DNA of 64,000 nt. Origin: Rhizobacter koreensis (GTDB taxonomy: Bacteria > Pseudomonadota > Gammaproteobacteria > Burkholderiales > Burkholderiaceae_C). The notes beneath the pieces were generated by a model that made no database searches, was not told the DNA's origin, and worked only from the letters and a program-made list of their open reading frames with translations. How positions within the stretch are numbered: position 1 is the stretch's first letter; every line of letters begins with the position of its first letter. The stretch covers positions 1-64,000 of the forward strand of contig NZ_JABWMJ010000007.1 of assembly GCF_013366375.1 (NCBI RefSeq), written 5' to 3'. This document shows positions 36,838 to 46,512 of the stretch, one piece after another. Made by a program: the position numbers and the translations under genes.

Positions 36838-37722
36838 ATGTTCACGCAGCTCGGCATCATCGGCTGCGGCCTCATGGGCGGTTCGTTCGCGCTCGCCGCC
36901 AAGCGCGCCGGGATCGTCAAGCGCGTGGTCGGCTACAGCAAGTCGCCGTCGACGACCGAACAGGCCAAGCGCCTGGGCATCATCGACGCGAGCGCCGAGT
37001 CGGCGCTGCGCGCGGTGGCGGGCTCGGACCTGATCCTGATCGCGGTGCCGGTGTCGGCGATCGAGGCGACCTTCAAGGCGATTCGCCAGCTCATCGAGCC
37101 GGGTGCGCTCGTCATGGACGTCGGCTCGACCAAGCGCGACGTCGTCGACGCCGCCCGCCGCGTGCTGAAGGACCGCATCACCTCGTTCGTGCCCGCGCAC
37201 CCGATCGCCGGCAAGGAAGTCTCCGGCATCGCCAGCGCCGACGCGACCCTCTACCAGGGGCGCCAGGTGATCCTGACGCCGCTCCAGAAAACGCCCGCCG
37301 AGCTGGTGCAGAAGGCGACCGACGCGTGGGCGGCGGTCGGCTCGAACGTGCTGCGGATGACGCCCGAGAACCACGACGCGGCGTTCGCGGCGGTGAGCCA
37401 CCTGCCGCACATCCTCGCGTTCGCGTACTTCAACTCGGTGGCGCGGCAGCCGGCCGGGCGCGACTTCCTCTCGCTCGCCGGGCCCGGCTTTCGCGACTTC
37501 ACGCGCATCGCCGCCAGCAACCCCGAGATCTGGTGCGACATCCTGATGGCCAACCGCGAGGAGATCCTCAAGCAGACCCAGGCGTTCCGCCACACGCTCG
37601 ACGCGATGGAACACGTCATCCGGACCGGCAACGCCGATGCCCTCGAAGCGCTGATCCGCAGCGCCTCCGACGCGCGCGCGGGCTGGCAGATGAACGCCGG
37701 GACGCCCGGCAGCGCACGCTGA
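36838..37722 (+). CDS. tyrA: prephenate dehydrogenase (294 aa)
   Basis: Oxidative decarboxylation of prephenate to 4-hydroxyphenylpyruvate (tyrosine branch), or of arogenate. Rossmann motif [20 protein letters not shown] at the N-terminus; [11 protein letters not shown] and [13 protein letters not shown] (catalytic His region); [12 protein letters not shown] and [24 protein letters not shown] in the helical domain. No ACT domain or mutase is fused. It lies 61 nt after pheA, without the hisC gene that often sits between them. Confidence 0.94.
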   Translation: MFTQLGIIGCGLMGGSFALAAKRAGIVKRVVGYSKSPSTTEQAKRLGIIDASAESALRAVAGSDLILIAVPVSAIEATFKAIRQLIEPGALVMDVGSTKRDVVDAARRVLKDRITSFVPAHPIAGKEVSGIASADATLYQGRQVILTPLQKTPAELVQKATDAWAAVGSNVLRMTPENHDAAFAAVSHLPHILAFAYFNSVARQPAGRDFLSLAGPGFRDFTRIAASNPEIWCDILMANREEILKQTQAFRHTLDAMEHVIRTGNADALEALIRSASDARAGWQMNAGTPGSAR

Positions 37723-37793
37723 CGCGCGGGCGGCCGCGCTCGCCCGATCCGCACCGACCCGCGAGCGCACGCCGCTCCCCCAGCCGCACATCG

Positions 37794-39809
37794 ATGTACA
37801 CGACCCGCTTCCTCGACGTCCCGCCGCTCGACAGCGTCGCCGGCACGGTGCGCCTGCCGGGGTCGAAGAGCATCTCGAACCGGGTCCTGCTGCTCGCCGG
37901 CCTGTGCGAGGGCGAGACCGTCATCGACGGCCTGCTCGCCTCGGACGACACCGAGGTGATGCTGCAGGCGCTGGCGGCGCTCGGCTGCACCGTCGAGCGC
38001 AGCGGCGAGGCGGTCTGCATCCGGGGCATCGGCGGCGAGCTGCCGGTGCGGGAGGCCGACCTCTTCCTCGGCAACGCCGGCACCGCGATGCGTCCGCTCA
38101 CCGCGGCGCTGGCGGTGCTCGCCGCGGTGCACGGCGGCGCCTTCCGCCTGCACGGCGTCGCCCGCATGCACGAGCGGCCGATCGGCGACCTCGTCGACGC
38201 GCTGCGCGCGATCGGCTGCCGCATCGACTACGAAGCCGCGCCGGGCTATCCGCCGCTGCGCATCGGCGCCGCGCCGTCGGGCCTGCACGCGCTTGACGCG
38301 ATCCGCGTGCGCGGCGACGTGTCGAGCCAGTTCCTCACCGCCCTGCTGCTCGCGCTGCCGCTCGCGACCGCCGGCGGCAGCTCGGCCCGCATCAGCGTCG
38401 ACGGCGAGCTGATCTCGAAGCCGTACGTCGGCATGACGCTGCAGCTGCTCGAGCGCTTCGGCATCGCCGTCGAGCGCGACGGCTGGCAGCGCTTCACCAT
38501 CCCCGCGAACAGCCAATACCGCTCGCCGCGCACGCTGCGCGTCGAGGGCGACGCGTCGTCGGCGTCGTATTTCATCGGTGCCGCCGCGATCGCCGCCGGC
38601 GGCCAGCCGCTGCGCATCGAGGGCGTCGGGCTCGACTCGATGCAGGGCGACATCCGCTTCGTCGACGCCGCGCGTGCGATGGGCGCGCAGGTCGACGGCG
38701 GCGCCGGCTGGCTCGAGGTGCGCCGCGGCACACTGCCGCTGCGCCCGATCGACCTCGACTGCAAGCACCTCCCCGACGCGGCGATGACGCTTGCGGTGCT
38801 CGCCCTGTTCGCCGAAGGCACCAGCCGGCTCACCGGCATTGCGAGCTGGCGCGTCAAGGAGACCGACCGCATCGCGGCGATGGCGACCGAGCTGCGCCGC
38901 ATCGGGGCGGCGGTCGAGACCACCGACGACAGCATCGCGATCACGCCGCCCGCCGAATGGCGCGCCGGCGCGATCAAGACCTACGACGACCACCGCGTCG
39001 CGATGTGCTTCGCGCTCGCGGCCTTCAGCCGCTGTGCCGGCGCGGCGCCGGCGCTTCCGGTGCGCATCCTCGACCCGCGCTGCGTCGGCAAAACCTTCCC
39101 CGACTTCTTCGAGGCGCTGTTCGGCGTCGCGGCCGCGCGGCCCGACGACATTCCGGTGCTCACGATCGACGGCCCGACCGCGTCCGGCAAGGGCACGCTC
39201 GCCAGCGCCGTGGCGGCCCGGCTCGGCTATCACCTGCTCGACTCCGGCGCGGTCTACCGGGCGGCGGCGCTCGCGGCGTCGCGCGCCGGCGTCGACCGGG
39301 ACGACGAGCCGGCGCTCGCCGACCTCGCGGCGCGCCTCGACCTCCGCTTCGGCGCCGACGGCGTCTGGCTGGGTGGCGACGAGGTCGGCGAGTCGCTGCG
39401 CCTCGAGGCGATCGGCAGCCTCGCGTCGCGCATCTCGGCGTGGCCGCGGGTGCGCCGTGCGCTGCTCGACATCCAGCTCGCGTTCCACCGCCTGCCGGGG
39501 CTGGTCGCCGACGGGCGCGACATGGGGACGGTGGTGTTCCCGGTAGCGCGCCTGAAGGTGTTCCTGACGGCGAGCGCGGCCCAGCGCGCCGAGCGCCGCT
39601 ACCGCCAATTGATTTCGCGTGGCATATCGGCTAATATCGACAGTCTTCGCGCCGACCTCGAGGCACGCGATGCACGCGATCAGTCGCGCAGCGTCTCTCC
39701 CTCCCGACCGGCTCCGGACGCCCTCTTGCTCGACAACTCGGCCCTTTCGATCGAAGACTCGGTCGAGCAGGTGCTGGCAGCCTGGCAAGCGCGCACGCCG
39801 TTCGGCTGA
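37794..39809 (+). CDS. aroA-cmk: bifunctional EPSP synthase/cytidylate kinase fusion (671 aa)
   Basis: Residues about 1-448 are 3-phosphoshikimate 1-carboxyvinyltransferase: [38 protein letters not shown] and the [11 protein letters not shown] motif, plus ISTYDDHR-like [12 protein letters not shown]. Residues about 455-671 are cytidylate kinase: P-loop [10 protein letters not shown] (459-468), [24 protein letters not shown] and [12 protein letters not shown]. Both active sites look intact; no stop lies between. Most bacteria have two genes; the fusion is known in some Burkholderiales. So one chain serves the shikimate pathway and CMP/dCMP phosphorylation. Start ATG 37794; the longer frame overlaps tyrA. 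Confidence 0.95.
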   Translation: MYTTRFLDVPPLDSVAGTVRLPGSKSISNRVLLLAGLCEGETVIDGLLASDDTEVMLQALAALGCTVERSGEAVCIRGIGGELPVREADLFLGNAGTAMRPLTAALAVLAAVHGGAFRLHGVARMHERPIGDLVDALRAIGCRIDYEAAPGYPPLRIGAAPSGLHALDAIRVRGDVSSQFLTALLLALPLATAGGSSARISVDGELISKPYVGMTLQLLERFGIAVERDGWQRFTIPANSQYRSPRTLRVEGDASSASYFIGAAAIAAGGQPLRIEGVGLDSMQGDIRFVDAARAMGAQVDGGAGWLEVRRGTLPLRPIDLDCKHLPDAAMTLAVLALFAEGTSRLTGIASWRVKETDRIAAMATELRRIGAAVETTDDSIAITPPAEWRAGAIKTYDDHRVAMCFALAAFSRCAGAAPALPVRILDPRCVGKTFPDFFEALFGVAAARPDDIPVLTIDGPTASGKGTLASAVAARLGYHLLDSGAVYRAAALAASRAGVDRDDEPALADLAARLDLRFGADGVWLGGDEVGESLRLEAIGSLASRISAWPRVRRALLDIQLAFHRLPGLVADGRDMGTVVFPVARLKVFLTASAAQRAERRYRQLISRGISANIDSLRADLEARDARDQSRSVSPSRPAPDALLLDNSALSIEDSVEQVLAAWQARTPFG

Positions 39810-39938
39810 CCACCCGTCGGCCGGCAGTGCCGGCGAAGATACCCGCCCGTCGCCTACCCTCAGTGCCGCCTGGCACGCCGAGGCGACGGAACGCAACCCC
39901 TAACAACTGCGGCAACCCTGCTGCAGCGGAAATACCCA

Positions 39939-41660
<1,722 letters not shown>

Positions 41661-41737
41661 CGCCGACGGCGCGCCACGGCGGCGCGCTGCGTGGTTCCTC
41701 GGGACCGCGCGGCGCACGCCCGGCGCGCCACGACGCC

Positions 41738-42076
41738 ATGACGCGTTCCGATCTGGTGATCCGGCTGGCCGAGCGCTTCGGCCAGCTCACCCATCGCGAT
41801 ACCGAGTTCGCGGTCAAGACGATCATCGACGCGATGTCGGCCGCGCTCGCGCGCGGTCACCGCATCGAGATCCGCGGCTTCGGCAGCTTCTCGATCAACC
41901 GGCGGCCGCCGCGCGTCGGGCGCAACCCGCGTTCCGGCGAGCAGGTCGCGATTCCCGAGAAGCTGGTCCCGCACTTCAAGCCTGGGAAGGCGTTGCGGGA
42001 AGCCGTGGAGGCGCTGCCTCCCGAAGTGCTGCGGCACGCCGCCAAGGGCGCTGCTGCCGACGACGTCGGTTCCTGA
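41738..42076 (+). CDS. ihfB: integration host factor subunit beta (112 aa)
   Basis: DNA-bending protein, partner of IhfA. The HU/IHF fold is complete: [61 protein letters not shown] (the DNA-binding arm with Pro in [10 protein letters not shown]), [11 protein letters not shown]. The C-terminus is about 15 residues longer than in E. coli, Ala-rich. It is followed by a rho-independent terminator. Confidence 0.95.
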   Translation: MTRSDLVIRLAERFGQLTHRDTEFAVKTIIDAMSAALARGHRIEIRGFGSFSINRRPPRVGRNPRSGEQVAIPEKLVPHFKPGKALREAVEALPPEVLRHAAKGAAADDVGS

Positions 42077-42113
42077 CGCACGTCGCGCCCGACGGCGCGA
42101 TCCAGTCATTCCA

Positions 42114-42135
42114 GACGCGCCGCAAGGCGCGTTTT
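42114..42135 (+). terminator. rho-independent terminator after ihfB
   Basis: Stem ACGCGCC/GGCGCGT with a GCAA tetraloop followed by TTTTT, a classic intrinsic terminator. Confidence 0.9.
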
Positions 42136-42432
42136 TCATTCGGGGCCTCGCCTCGCAGGCTGCGGCTTTTGTCCGTGGCTTCGCGTCGCAGAGGGCGCTC
42201 GCATCCGTCACGCCCGCACGGAGACACGACCTTGCCCAGGCTCAACGTCTGCGCCTTCTCCCAGCGCGGCGCCGCGCGAAGCGTGGCTCGCCTCGATCGG
42301 TGTACGGCCACGCCGCCGCGCTCCCCGAGTGGAAGCCAGGGCCAGCGACGATTCGACCCTTCGCCCGCTCCGCCGGATGGCCGCTTCACCGCCGACCCTG
42401 CGCGGCCAAGGGTGGCTCGCTCGGGCCGTCCC

Positions 42433-42438
42433 TAGAAT
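42433..42438 (+). promoter_or_regulatory. -10 box of lapA, 8 nt before the start codon
   Basis: TAGAAT-N8-ATG. The spacing would place the transcription start at or next to the ATG. It follows the ihfB terminator, so lapA-lapB need their own promoter. Confidence 0.5.
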
Positions 42439-42446
42439 CGCCGCCG

Positions 42447-42758
42447 ATGCGAACCCTCGTCTGGCTGTTCCGCGCCGCCGTGTTCTTCACGTTGTTCGCG
42501 TTCGCGCTCAACAACAACGAGCCGGCGCGCATCGTCTGGTTCTTCGGCTACGAGTGGCGCGCGCCGATGGTCTTCATCGTCCTGGTCGCATTCGCACTCG
42601 GCTGCGCGTTCGGCGTGTTCGCGATGGTGCCGAGCTGGTGGCGGCAACGCCGCGTCGCACGCATCGCCGGCGCCGCGACCGCGACGCCGGCCGACGCGGC
42701 CGTGGCCGCGCCGACGCCGCCGCCGGAGCCGATGCTGCCGCCGCGCGATGGACTTTGA
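42447..42758 (+). CDS. lapA: lipopolysaccharide assembly protein A domain protein (103 aa)
   Basis: Two membrane helices (about 4-22, 38-62) and a basic loop (WWRQRRVARIAG), ending in an Ala/Pro tail. DUF1049/LapA pattern: FAFALNNNEPARIVWFFGYEWRAPMVFIVLVAFALGCAFGV. With LapB it regulates LpxC proteolysis by FtsH and so LPS amount. It overlaps lapB by 11 nt. Start ATG 42447 follows the TAGAAT box directly. Confidence 0.88.
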   Translation: MRTLVWLFRAAVFFTLFAFALNNNEPARIVWFFGYEWRAPMVFIVLVAFALGCAFGVFAMVPSWWRQRRVARIAGAATATPADAAVAAPTPPPEPMLPPRDGL

Positions 42759-43923
42759 CCTGCAGTGGCTGCTCTGGAGCGTGCCGCTGGCGTTCGCGCT
42801 CGGCTGGGTCGCGTCGCGCTGGGACTTCCGCCAGTGGCGCCGCGACGTCACCGAGACGCCCAAGGTCTACTACAAGGGCCTCAACTTCCTGCTCAACGAG
42901 CAGCACGACAAGGCGATCGACGCCTTCATCGAAGCCGTCCAGCAGGACCCCGACACGTCGGACCTGCATTTCGCGCTCGGCAACCTGTTCCGCCGGCGCG
43001 GCGAGCATGAGCGCGCGGTCCGCGTGCATGAATACCTGCTGAACCGCGCCGACCTGCCGAAGGCCGAGCGCGAGCGCGCCCGTCACGAGCTCGCGCAGGA
43101 CTTCATGAAGGCCGGCCTGCTCGACCGCGCCGAGGCGGCCTACCAGGCGCTCGCCGGCACGGCCTTTGACACCGAGTCGCGCCTCGCGCTGCTCTCGCTG
43201 CACGAGCGTTCGCGCGCGTGGCAGGCGGCCATCGGCGTGGCGCGCGAGCTCGAGCAGCGCGGCGCCGGGTCGTTCGCCAGCCGCATCTCGCACTTCTTCT
43301 GCGAGCTCGCGGTCGAGGCCGACGCCGCGCATCAGCCGGACGACGCCGAGGCGCACCTGCGCGACGCGCGCGCGGCAGCGCCGCAGGCGCCGCGCCCGCT
43401 GGTCCTGACCGGCCAGCGCGCTGCCGCCGCCGGCGAGCACGAGCGCGCGCTGCGAGCGTGGGGCGCACTGCTGTCGGCGCAGTCGGCCTGGTTCAACCTC
43501 GTCGCCCACGAGTACGCAGCGAGCGCCGAGGCGCTCGGCCGCGCACCGGCGGCCCTCGAGCAGCTCGCCGGCGCCTACCGGCAGAACGCGTCGCTCGAGC
43601 TGCTCGACGCGATCACGCGGCTCGATCCCGACCCGGCGTCGCGCCGCGCACGGCTCATCGAGCACCTGCGTCAGCACCCGACGCTCGCCGCGGCGCTGGC
43701 CCTCCTCGCGTCGGCGCGCGACGCCGACCGCGAGCCCGAGTCGCCGAGCAGCGACGCCGCGGCGATCCAGGCGCTGCGCGTCGCGCTGCGCCGGGCCGCG
43801 CGGCCGCTCCATCGCTACCGTTGCGCCGCCTGCGGGTTTGAGGCGGAACACTATTTCTGGCAATGCCCGGGCTGCCTGGGCTGGGACACGTATCCGCCGC
43901 GGCGGCTGGAGGACTTTCGATGA
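42748..43923 (+). CDS. lapB: lipopolysaccharide assembly protein B (391 aa)
   Basis: N-terminal membrane anchor (residues 3-22), then TPR repeats (DETPKVYYKGLNFLLNEQHDKAIDAFIEAVQQDP onward) and a C-terminal rubredoxin-like metal site with two Cys pairs, CAACGFEAEHYFWQCPGC (about 357-375). In E. coli LapB recruits LpxC to FtsH. All four Cys are present. Overlaps: lapA at the start and hldE at the end (ATGA), indicating one operon. Confidence 0.92.
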   Translation: MDFDLQWLLWSVPLAFALGWVASRWDFRQWRRDVTETPKVYYKGLNFLLNEQHDKAIDAFIEAVQQDPDTSDLHFALGNLFRRRGEHERAVRVHEYLLNRADLPKAERERARHELAQDFMKAGLLDRAEAAYQALAGTAFDTESRLALLSLHERSRAWQAAIGVARELEQRGAGSFASRISHFFCELAVEADAAHQPDDAEAHLRDARAAAPQAPRPLVLTGQRAAAAGEHERALRAWGALLSAQSAWFNLVAHEYAASAEALGRAPAALEQLAGAYRQNASLELLDAITRLDPDPASRRARLIEHLRQHPTLAAALALLASARDADREPESPSSDAAAIQALRVALRRAARPLHRYRCAACGFEAEHYFWQCPGCLGWDTYPPRRLEDFR

Positions 43924-44855
43924 CGACGGCTCCGACTCGCGAGCGCCTCGCCGCGGCACGCGTGCTGGTCGTCGGCGACGCGATGCTCGACCGCTACTGG
44001 TTCGGCGCGGTCGACCGCATCTCGCCCGAGGCACCGGTGCCGGTGGTGCGCATCGACCGGGAGGAAGAACGCCTCGGCGGCGCGGCCAACGTCGCGCTGA
44101 ACGTGAAGACGCTGGGCGCGGCGGCGACGCTCCTTACCGTGGTCGGCATCGACGAGCCGGCGCGCCTGCTACGCGACCTCCTGGAGCGCCAGGGCGTCGA
44201 CGCGCTGCTCGGCACCGACCCGCAGCTCTACACCATCGTCAAGCTGCGCGTGATCGGCCGCGCCCAGCAGCTGATCCGGGTCGACTTCGAGAATCAGCCC
44301 GACCACGAGGTGCTGGCGAGCATGGTCGCCGACTTCGAGCGCGCCCTCCCCGAGCACGATGCGGTGCTGTTCTCGGACTACGGCAAGGGCGGCCTCACGC
44401 ACATCCCGCGCATGATCGAGACCGCGCGCGCGCTCGGCAAGCCGGTGCTGGTCGACCCCAAGGGCGGCGACTGGTCGCGCTACGCCCACGCCACCGTGAT
44501 CACGCCGAACCGCGCCGAGCTCGCGCAGGTGATCGGCGGCTGGAGCAGCCCCCGGCAACTCGAGGAGCGCGTCGCCGCACTGCGCGCCGAGCACGCGATC
44601 GACGCGATCGTGCTGACGCGCTCCGAGGAAGGCATGTCGCTGTTCGACGCCGCCGGCCACATGCACGCGCCGGCGCTCGCACGCGAGGTGTTCGACGTCA
44701 CCGGTGCCGGCGACACCGTGATCGCGACGCTCGCCGCGATGCTCGCCTGCGGCCTCGACCTCGGCGCTGCGATGCCGATCGCCAACCGCGCCGCCAGCAT
44801 CGTGGTCGGCAAGTTCGGCACCGCGACGGCGACCTACGACGAACTGTTCGCCTGA
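43920..44855 (+). CDS. hldE: D-glycero-beta-D-manno-heptose-7-phosphate kinase (311 aa)
   Basis: PfkB/ribokinase-fold kinase of the ADP-heptose pathway for LPS core. VVGDAMLDRYWFGAVDRISPEAPVPVVRIDREEERLGGAANVALN is the HldE (RfaE) kinase signature, and DVTGAGDTVIATLAAML holds the catalytic base. Only the kinase domain (HldA type) is present; the adenylyltransferase half must be a separate gene elsewhere. Start ATG 43920 overlaps lapB. The hldD gene follows after 15 nt. Confidence 0.92.
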   Translation: MTTAPTRERLAAARVLVVGDAMLDRYWFGAVDRISPEAPVPVVRIDREEERLGGAANVALNVKTLGAAATLLTVVGIDEPARLLRDLLERQGVDALLGTDPQLYTIVKLRVIGRAQQLIRVDFENQPDHEVLASMVADFERALPEHDAVLFSDYGKGGLTHIPRMIETARALGKPVLVDPKGGDWSRYAHATVITPNRAELAQVIGGWSSPRQLEERVAALRAEHAIDAIVLTRSEEGMSLFDAAGHMHAPALAREVFDVTGAGDTVIATLAAMLACGLDLGAAMPIANRAASIVVGKFGTATATYDELFA

Positions 44856-44870
44856 CATGAAGGAGCCGCG

Positions 44871-45869
44871 ATGAAAGTCGTCGTCACCGGCGCCGCCGGC
44901 ATGATCGGCAGCAACCTGGTCCACGGACTCAACGCGATCGGCATCGACGACGTCATCGCGGTCGACGAGCTCACCGACGGCACCAAGTACCGCAACCTGC
45001 TCGGCGCGCGCATCAGCGACTACTTCGACCGCAGCGAGTTCTACACGCGCTTCCGGCACGGCGATTTCGGCCGCGTCGACGTCGTGCTGCACCAGGGCGC
45101 GTGCTCGGACACCATGGTCCACGACGGGCGCTACATGCTCGACGTGAACTACCGCTGCTCGAAGGACCTGCTCGACGCCTGCCAGGCACGCGGCACGCGG
45201 CTGCTCTACGCGTCGTCGGCGGCCACCTACGGCGGCAGCGCGGCGTTCCGCGAGGAGCCCGAGTTCGAGCGCCCGCTCAACGTCTACGGCTGGTCGAAGC
45301 TGCTGTTCGACAACGTGGTGCGGCGCATGCTCGACGCGTCGACCGCGCAGGTCGCGGGCTTTCGCTACTTCAACGTCTACGGTCCGCGCGAGCAGCACAA
45401 GGGCCGTATGGCGTCGGTCGCGTATCACCACGCGCAGCAGCTCAGGGAGACCGGCCGCGTGAAGCTGTTCGGCGAGTACGGCGGCTACGGCCCGGGCGAG
45501 CAGTCGCGCGACTTCGTGTTCGTCGACGACGTGGTCGCCGTGAATCTGTGGTTCCTCGAACATCCGGACGTGTCCGGCATCTTCAATCTCGGCACCGGGC
45601 GCGCGCAGCCGTTCAACGACGTCGCGGTCGCGGTGATCAACGCCACCGCGGCGGCACGCGGCGAGGCGCCGCGCCCGCTCGACGGCATGGTGCGCGACGG
45701 CGCGATCGAGTACATCGAGTTCCCGGCCGCGCTCGTCGGCAAGTACCAGTGTTTCACCCAAGCCGATCTCGCGCGCCTGCGCGCGGCCGGCTGCGACCAC
45801 GAGTTCGCCGACGTCGCGAGCGGCGTCGCACGCTACATGGAGTGGCTGCGCACGAGCGACGCGGGCTGA
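44871..45869 (+). CDS. hldD: ADP-L-glycero-D-manno-heptose-6-epimerase (332 aa)
   Basis: Short-chain dehydrogenase-type epimerase, the last step of ADP-heptose synthesis. N-terminal NADP motif [30 protein letters not shown], catalytic Tyr/Lys in [32 protein letters not shown] and [16 protein letters not shown] upstream (44859-44865 region) supports the start. It ends the LPS operon. Confidence 0.95.
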   Translation: MKVVVTGAAGMIGSNLVHGLNAIGIDDVIAVDELTDGTKYRNLLGARISDYFDRSEFYTRFRHGDFGRVDVVLHQGACSDTMVHDGRYMLDVNYRCSKDLLDACQARGTRLLYASSAATYGGSAAFREEPEFERPLNVYGWSKLLFDNVVRRMLDASTAQVAGFRYFNVYGPREQHKGRMASVAYHHAQQLRETGRVKLFGEYGGYGPGEQSRDFVFVDDVVAVNLWFLEHPDVSGIFNLGTGRAQPFNDVAVAVINATAAARGEAPRPLDGMVRDGAIEYIEFPAALVGKYQCFTQADLARLRAAGCDHEFADVASGVARYMEWLRTSDAG

Positions 45870-45942
45870 ACGGTCAACCCCGCCGGCCGCCCGGCGTTAG
45901 GCCCAGGGACGCCATCATCCCCACTCGCCCGAAAGGACATCG

Positions 45943-46455
45943 ATGTTCAAGAAGCTCCTCATCAGCCTCCTCGCCCTCGTCGCGGCGAGCGCGTTCGCGC
46001 TCGAGGTCAACACCGCCTCGCAGGCCCAGCTCGAATCGATCAAGGGCATCGGTCCGACCATTTCATCCTCGATCCTCGCCGAGCGCAAGAAGGGCCACTT
46101 CAAGAGCTGGAGCGACCTCGTGTCGCGCGTCCGGGGCGTCGGCGAAGCGAGCGCGGCCGGCTTCTCTGCGGCCGGCCTCACCGTCAACGGCACCACCTAC
46201 ACGCAGGCCGCAGCGACCAGCAGCGACGCCTCGGTGCCGCAGAAGGCCGCGGCCGGGACCGCCCGCGCCGCGTCGGCGACGGCGACCGGCGTCCGCACCG
46301 CCGCGTCGGCCACCGCGAGCGGCGTGCAGCGCGCCGCCTCGGCTACCGCGAGCGGGGTGCAACGGGCGGCGTCGGCGACGGCGACCGGCGTGCAGCGGGC
46401 CGCGTCGGCCGCCGCCAGCGGCGTGCACCGCGCCGCGTCGGCGGTCACGCGCTGA
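45943..46455 (+). CDS. ComEA-like helix-hairpin-helix protein with an 11-residue repeat tail (170 aa)
   Basis: Sec signal 1-19 (LISLLALVAASAFALE), then one ComEA-type HhH DNA-binding domain (EVNTASQAQLESIKGIGPTISSSILAERKKGHFKSWSDLVSRVRGVGEASA, about 20-78). From residue 108 to the end the sequence is about 5.7 copies of an 11-residue unit, RAASATASGVQ-like. The short HhH proteins of this family bind DNA in the periplasm and are linked to natural competence; the repeat tail is unusual. AAAGGAC precedes the ATG. Confidence 0.85.
   Translation: MFKKLLISLLALVAASAFALEVNTASQAQLESIKGIGPTISSSILAERKKGHFKSWSDLVSRVRGVGEASAAGFSAAGLTVNGTTYTQAAATSSDASVPQKAAAGTARAASATATGVRTAASATASGVQRAASATASGVQRAASATATGVQRAASAAASGVHRAASAVTR
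46264..46452 (+). repeat. 33-bp tandem repeats in the comEA-like gene (about 5.7 units)
   Basis: In frame, each unit encodes R/T-AASATA-S/T-GV-Q/R/H. Units differ by silent and conservative changes, so they are not a recent expansion. The repeats keep the reading frame. Confidence 0.85.
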
Positions 46456-46465
46456 CGCGCTGAGG

Positions 46466-46493
46466 AACGCTGCGCGCGGTGGCGCGCAGCGTT
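46466..46493. terminator. bidirectional hairpin between the comEA-like gene and dnaE
   Basis: Perfect 12-bp stem AACGCTGCGCGC/GCGCGCAGCGTT with a 4-nt loop, between convergent genes. No strong T-run, so it may work weakly or with Rho. Confidence 0.65.
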
Positions 46494-46512
46494 GCGCGCC
46501 GCCAGCGGACCG

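Larger units (their letters stand above)
42077..42446 (+). other. intergenic region after ihfB, 370 bp
   Basis: It holds the ihfB terminator (42114-42135) and the lapA -10 box (42433-42438). Between them I see no gene or repeat. Confidence 0.5.

Noticed and set aside
43920-44855. A complete HldE with the adenylyltransferase half
   Set aside because: The reading frame stops after the kinase domain, and the next gene is hldD; only the kinase half is here.
45896-45902. A GTTAGGC core-like heptamer after hldD
   Set aside because: No matching RYYYAAC partner or palindrome within 150 bp; a seven-base match is expected by chance.
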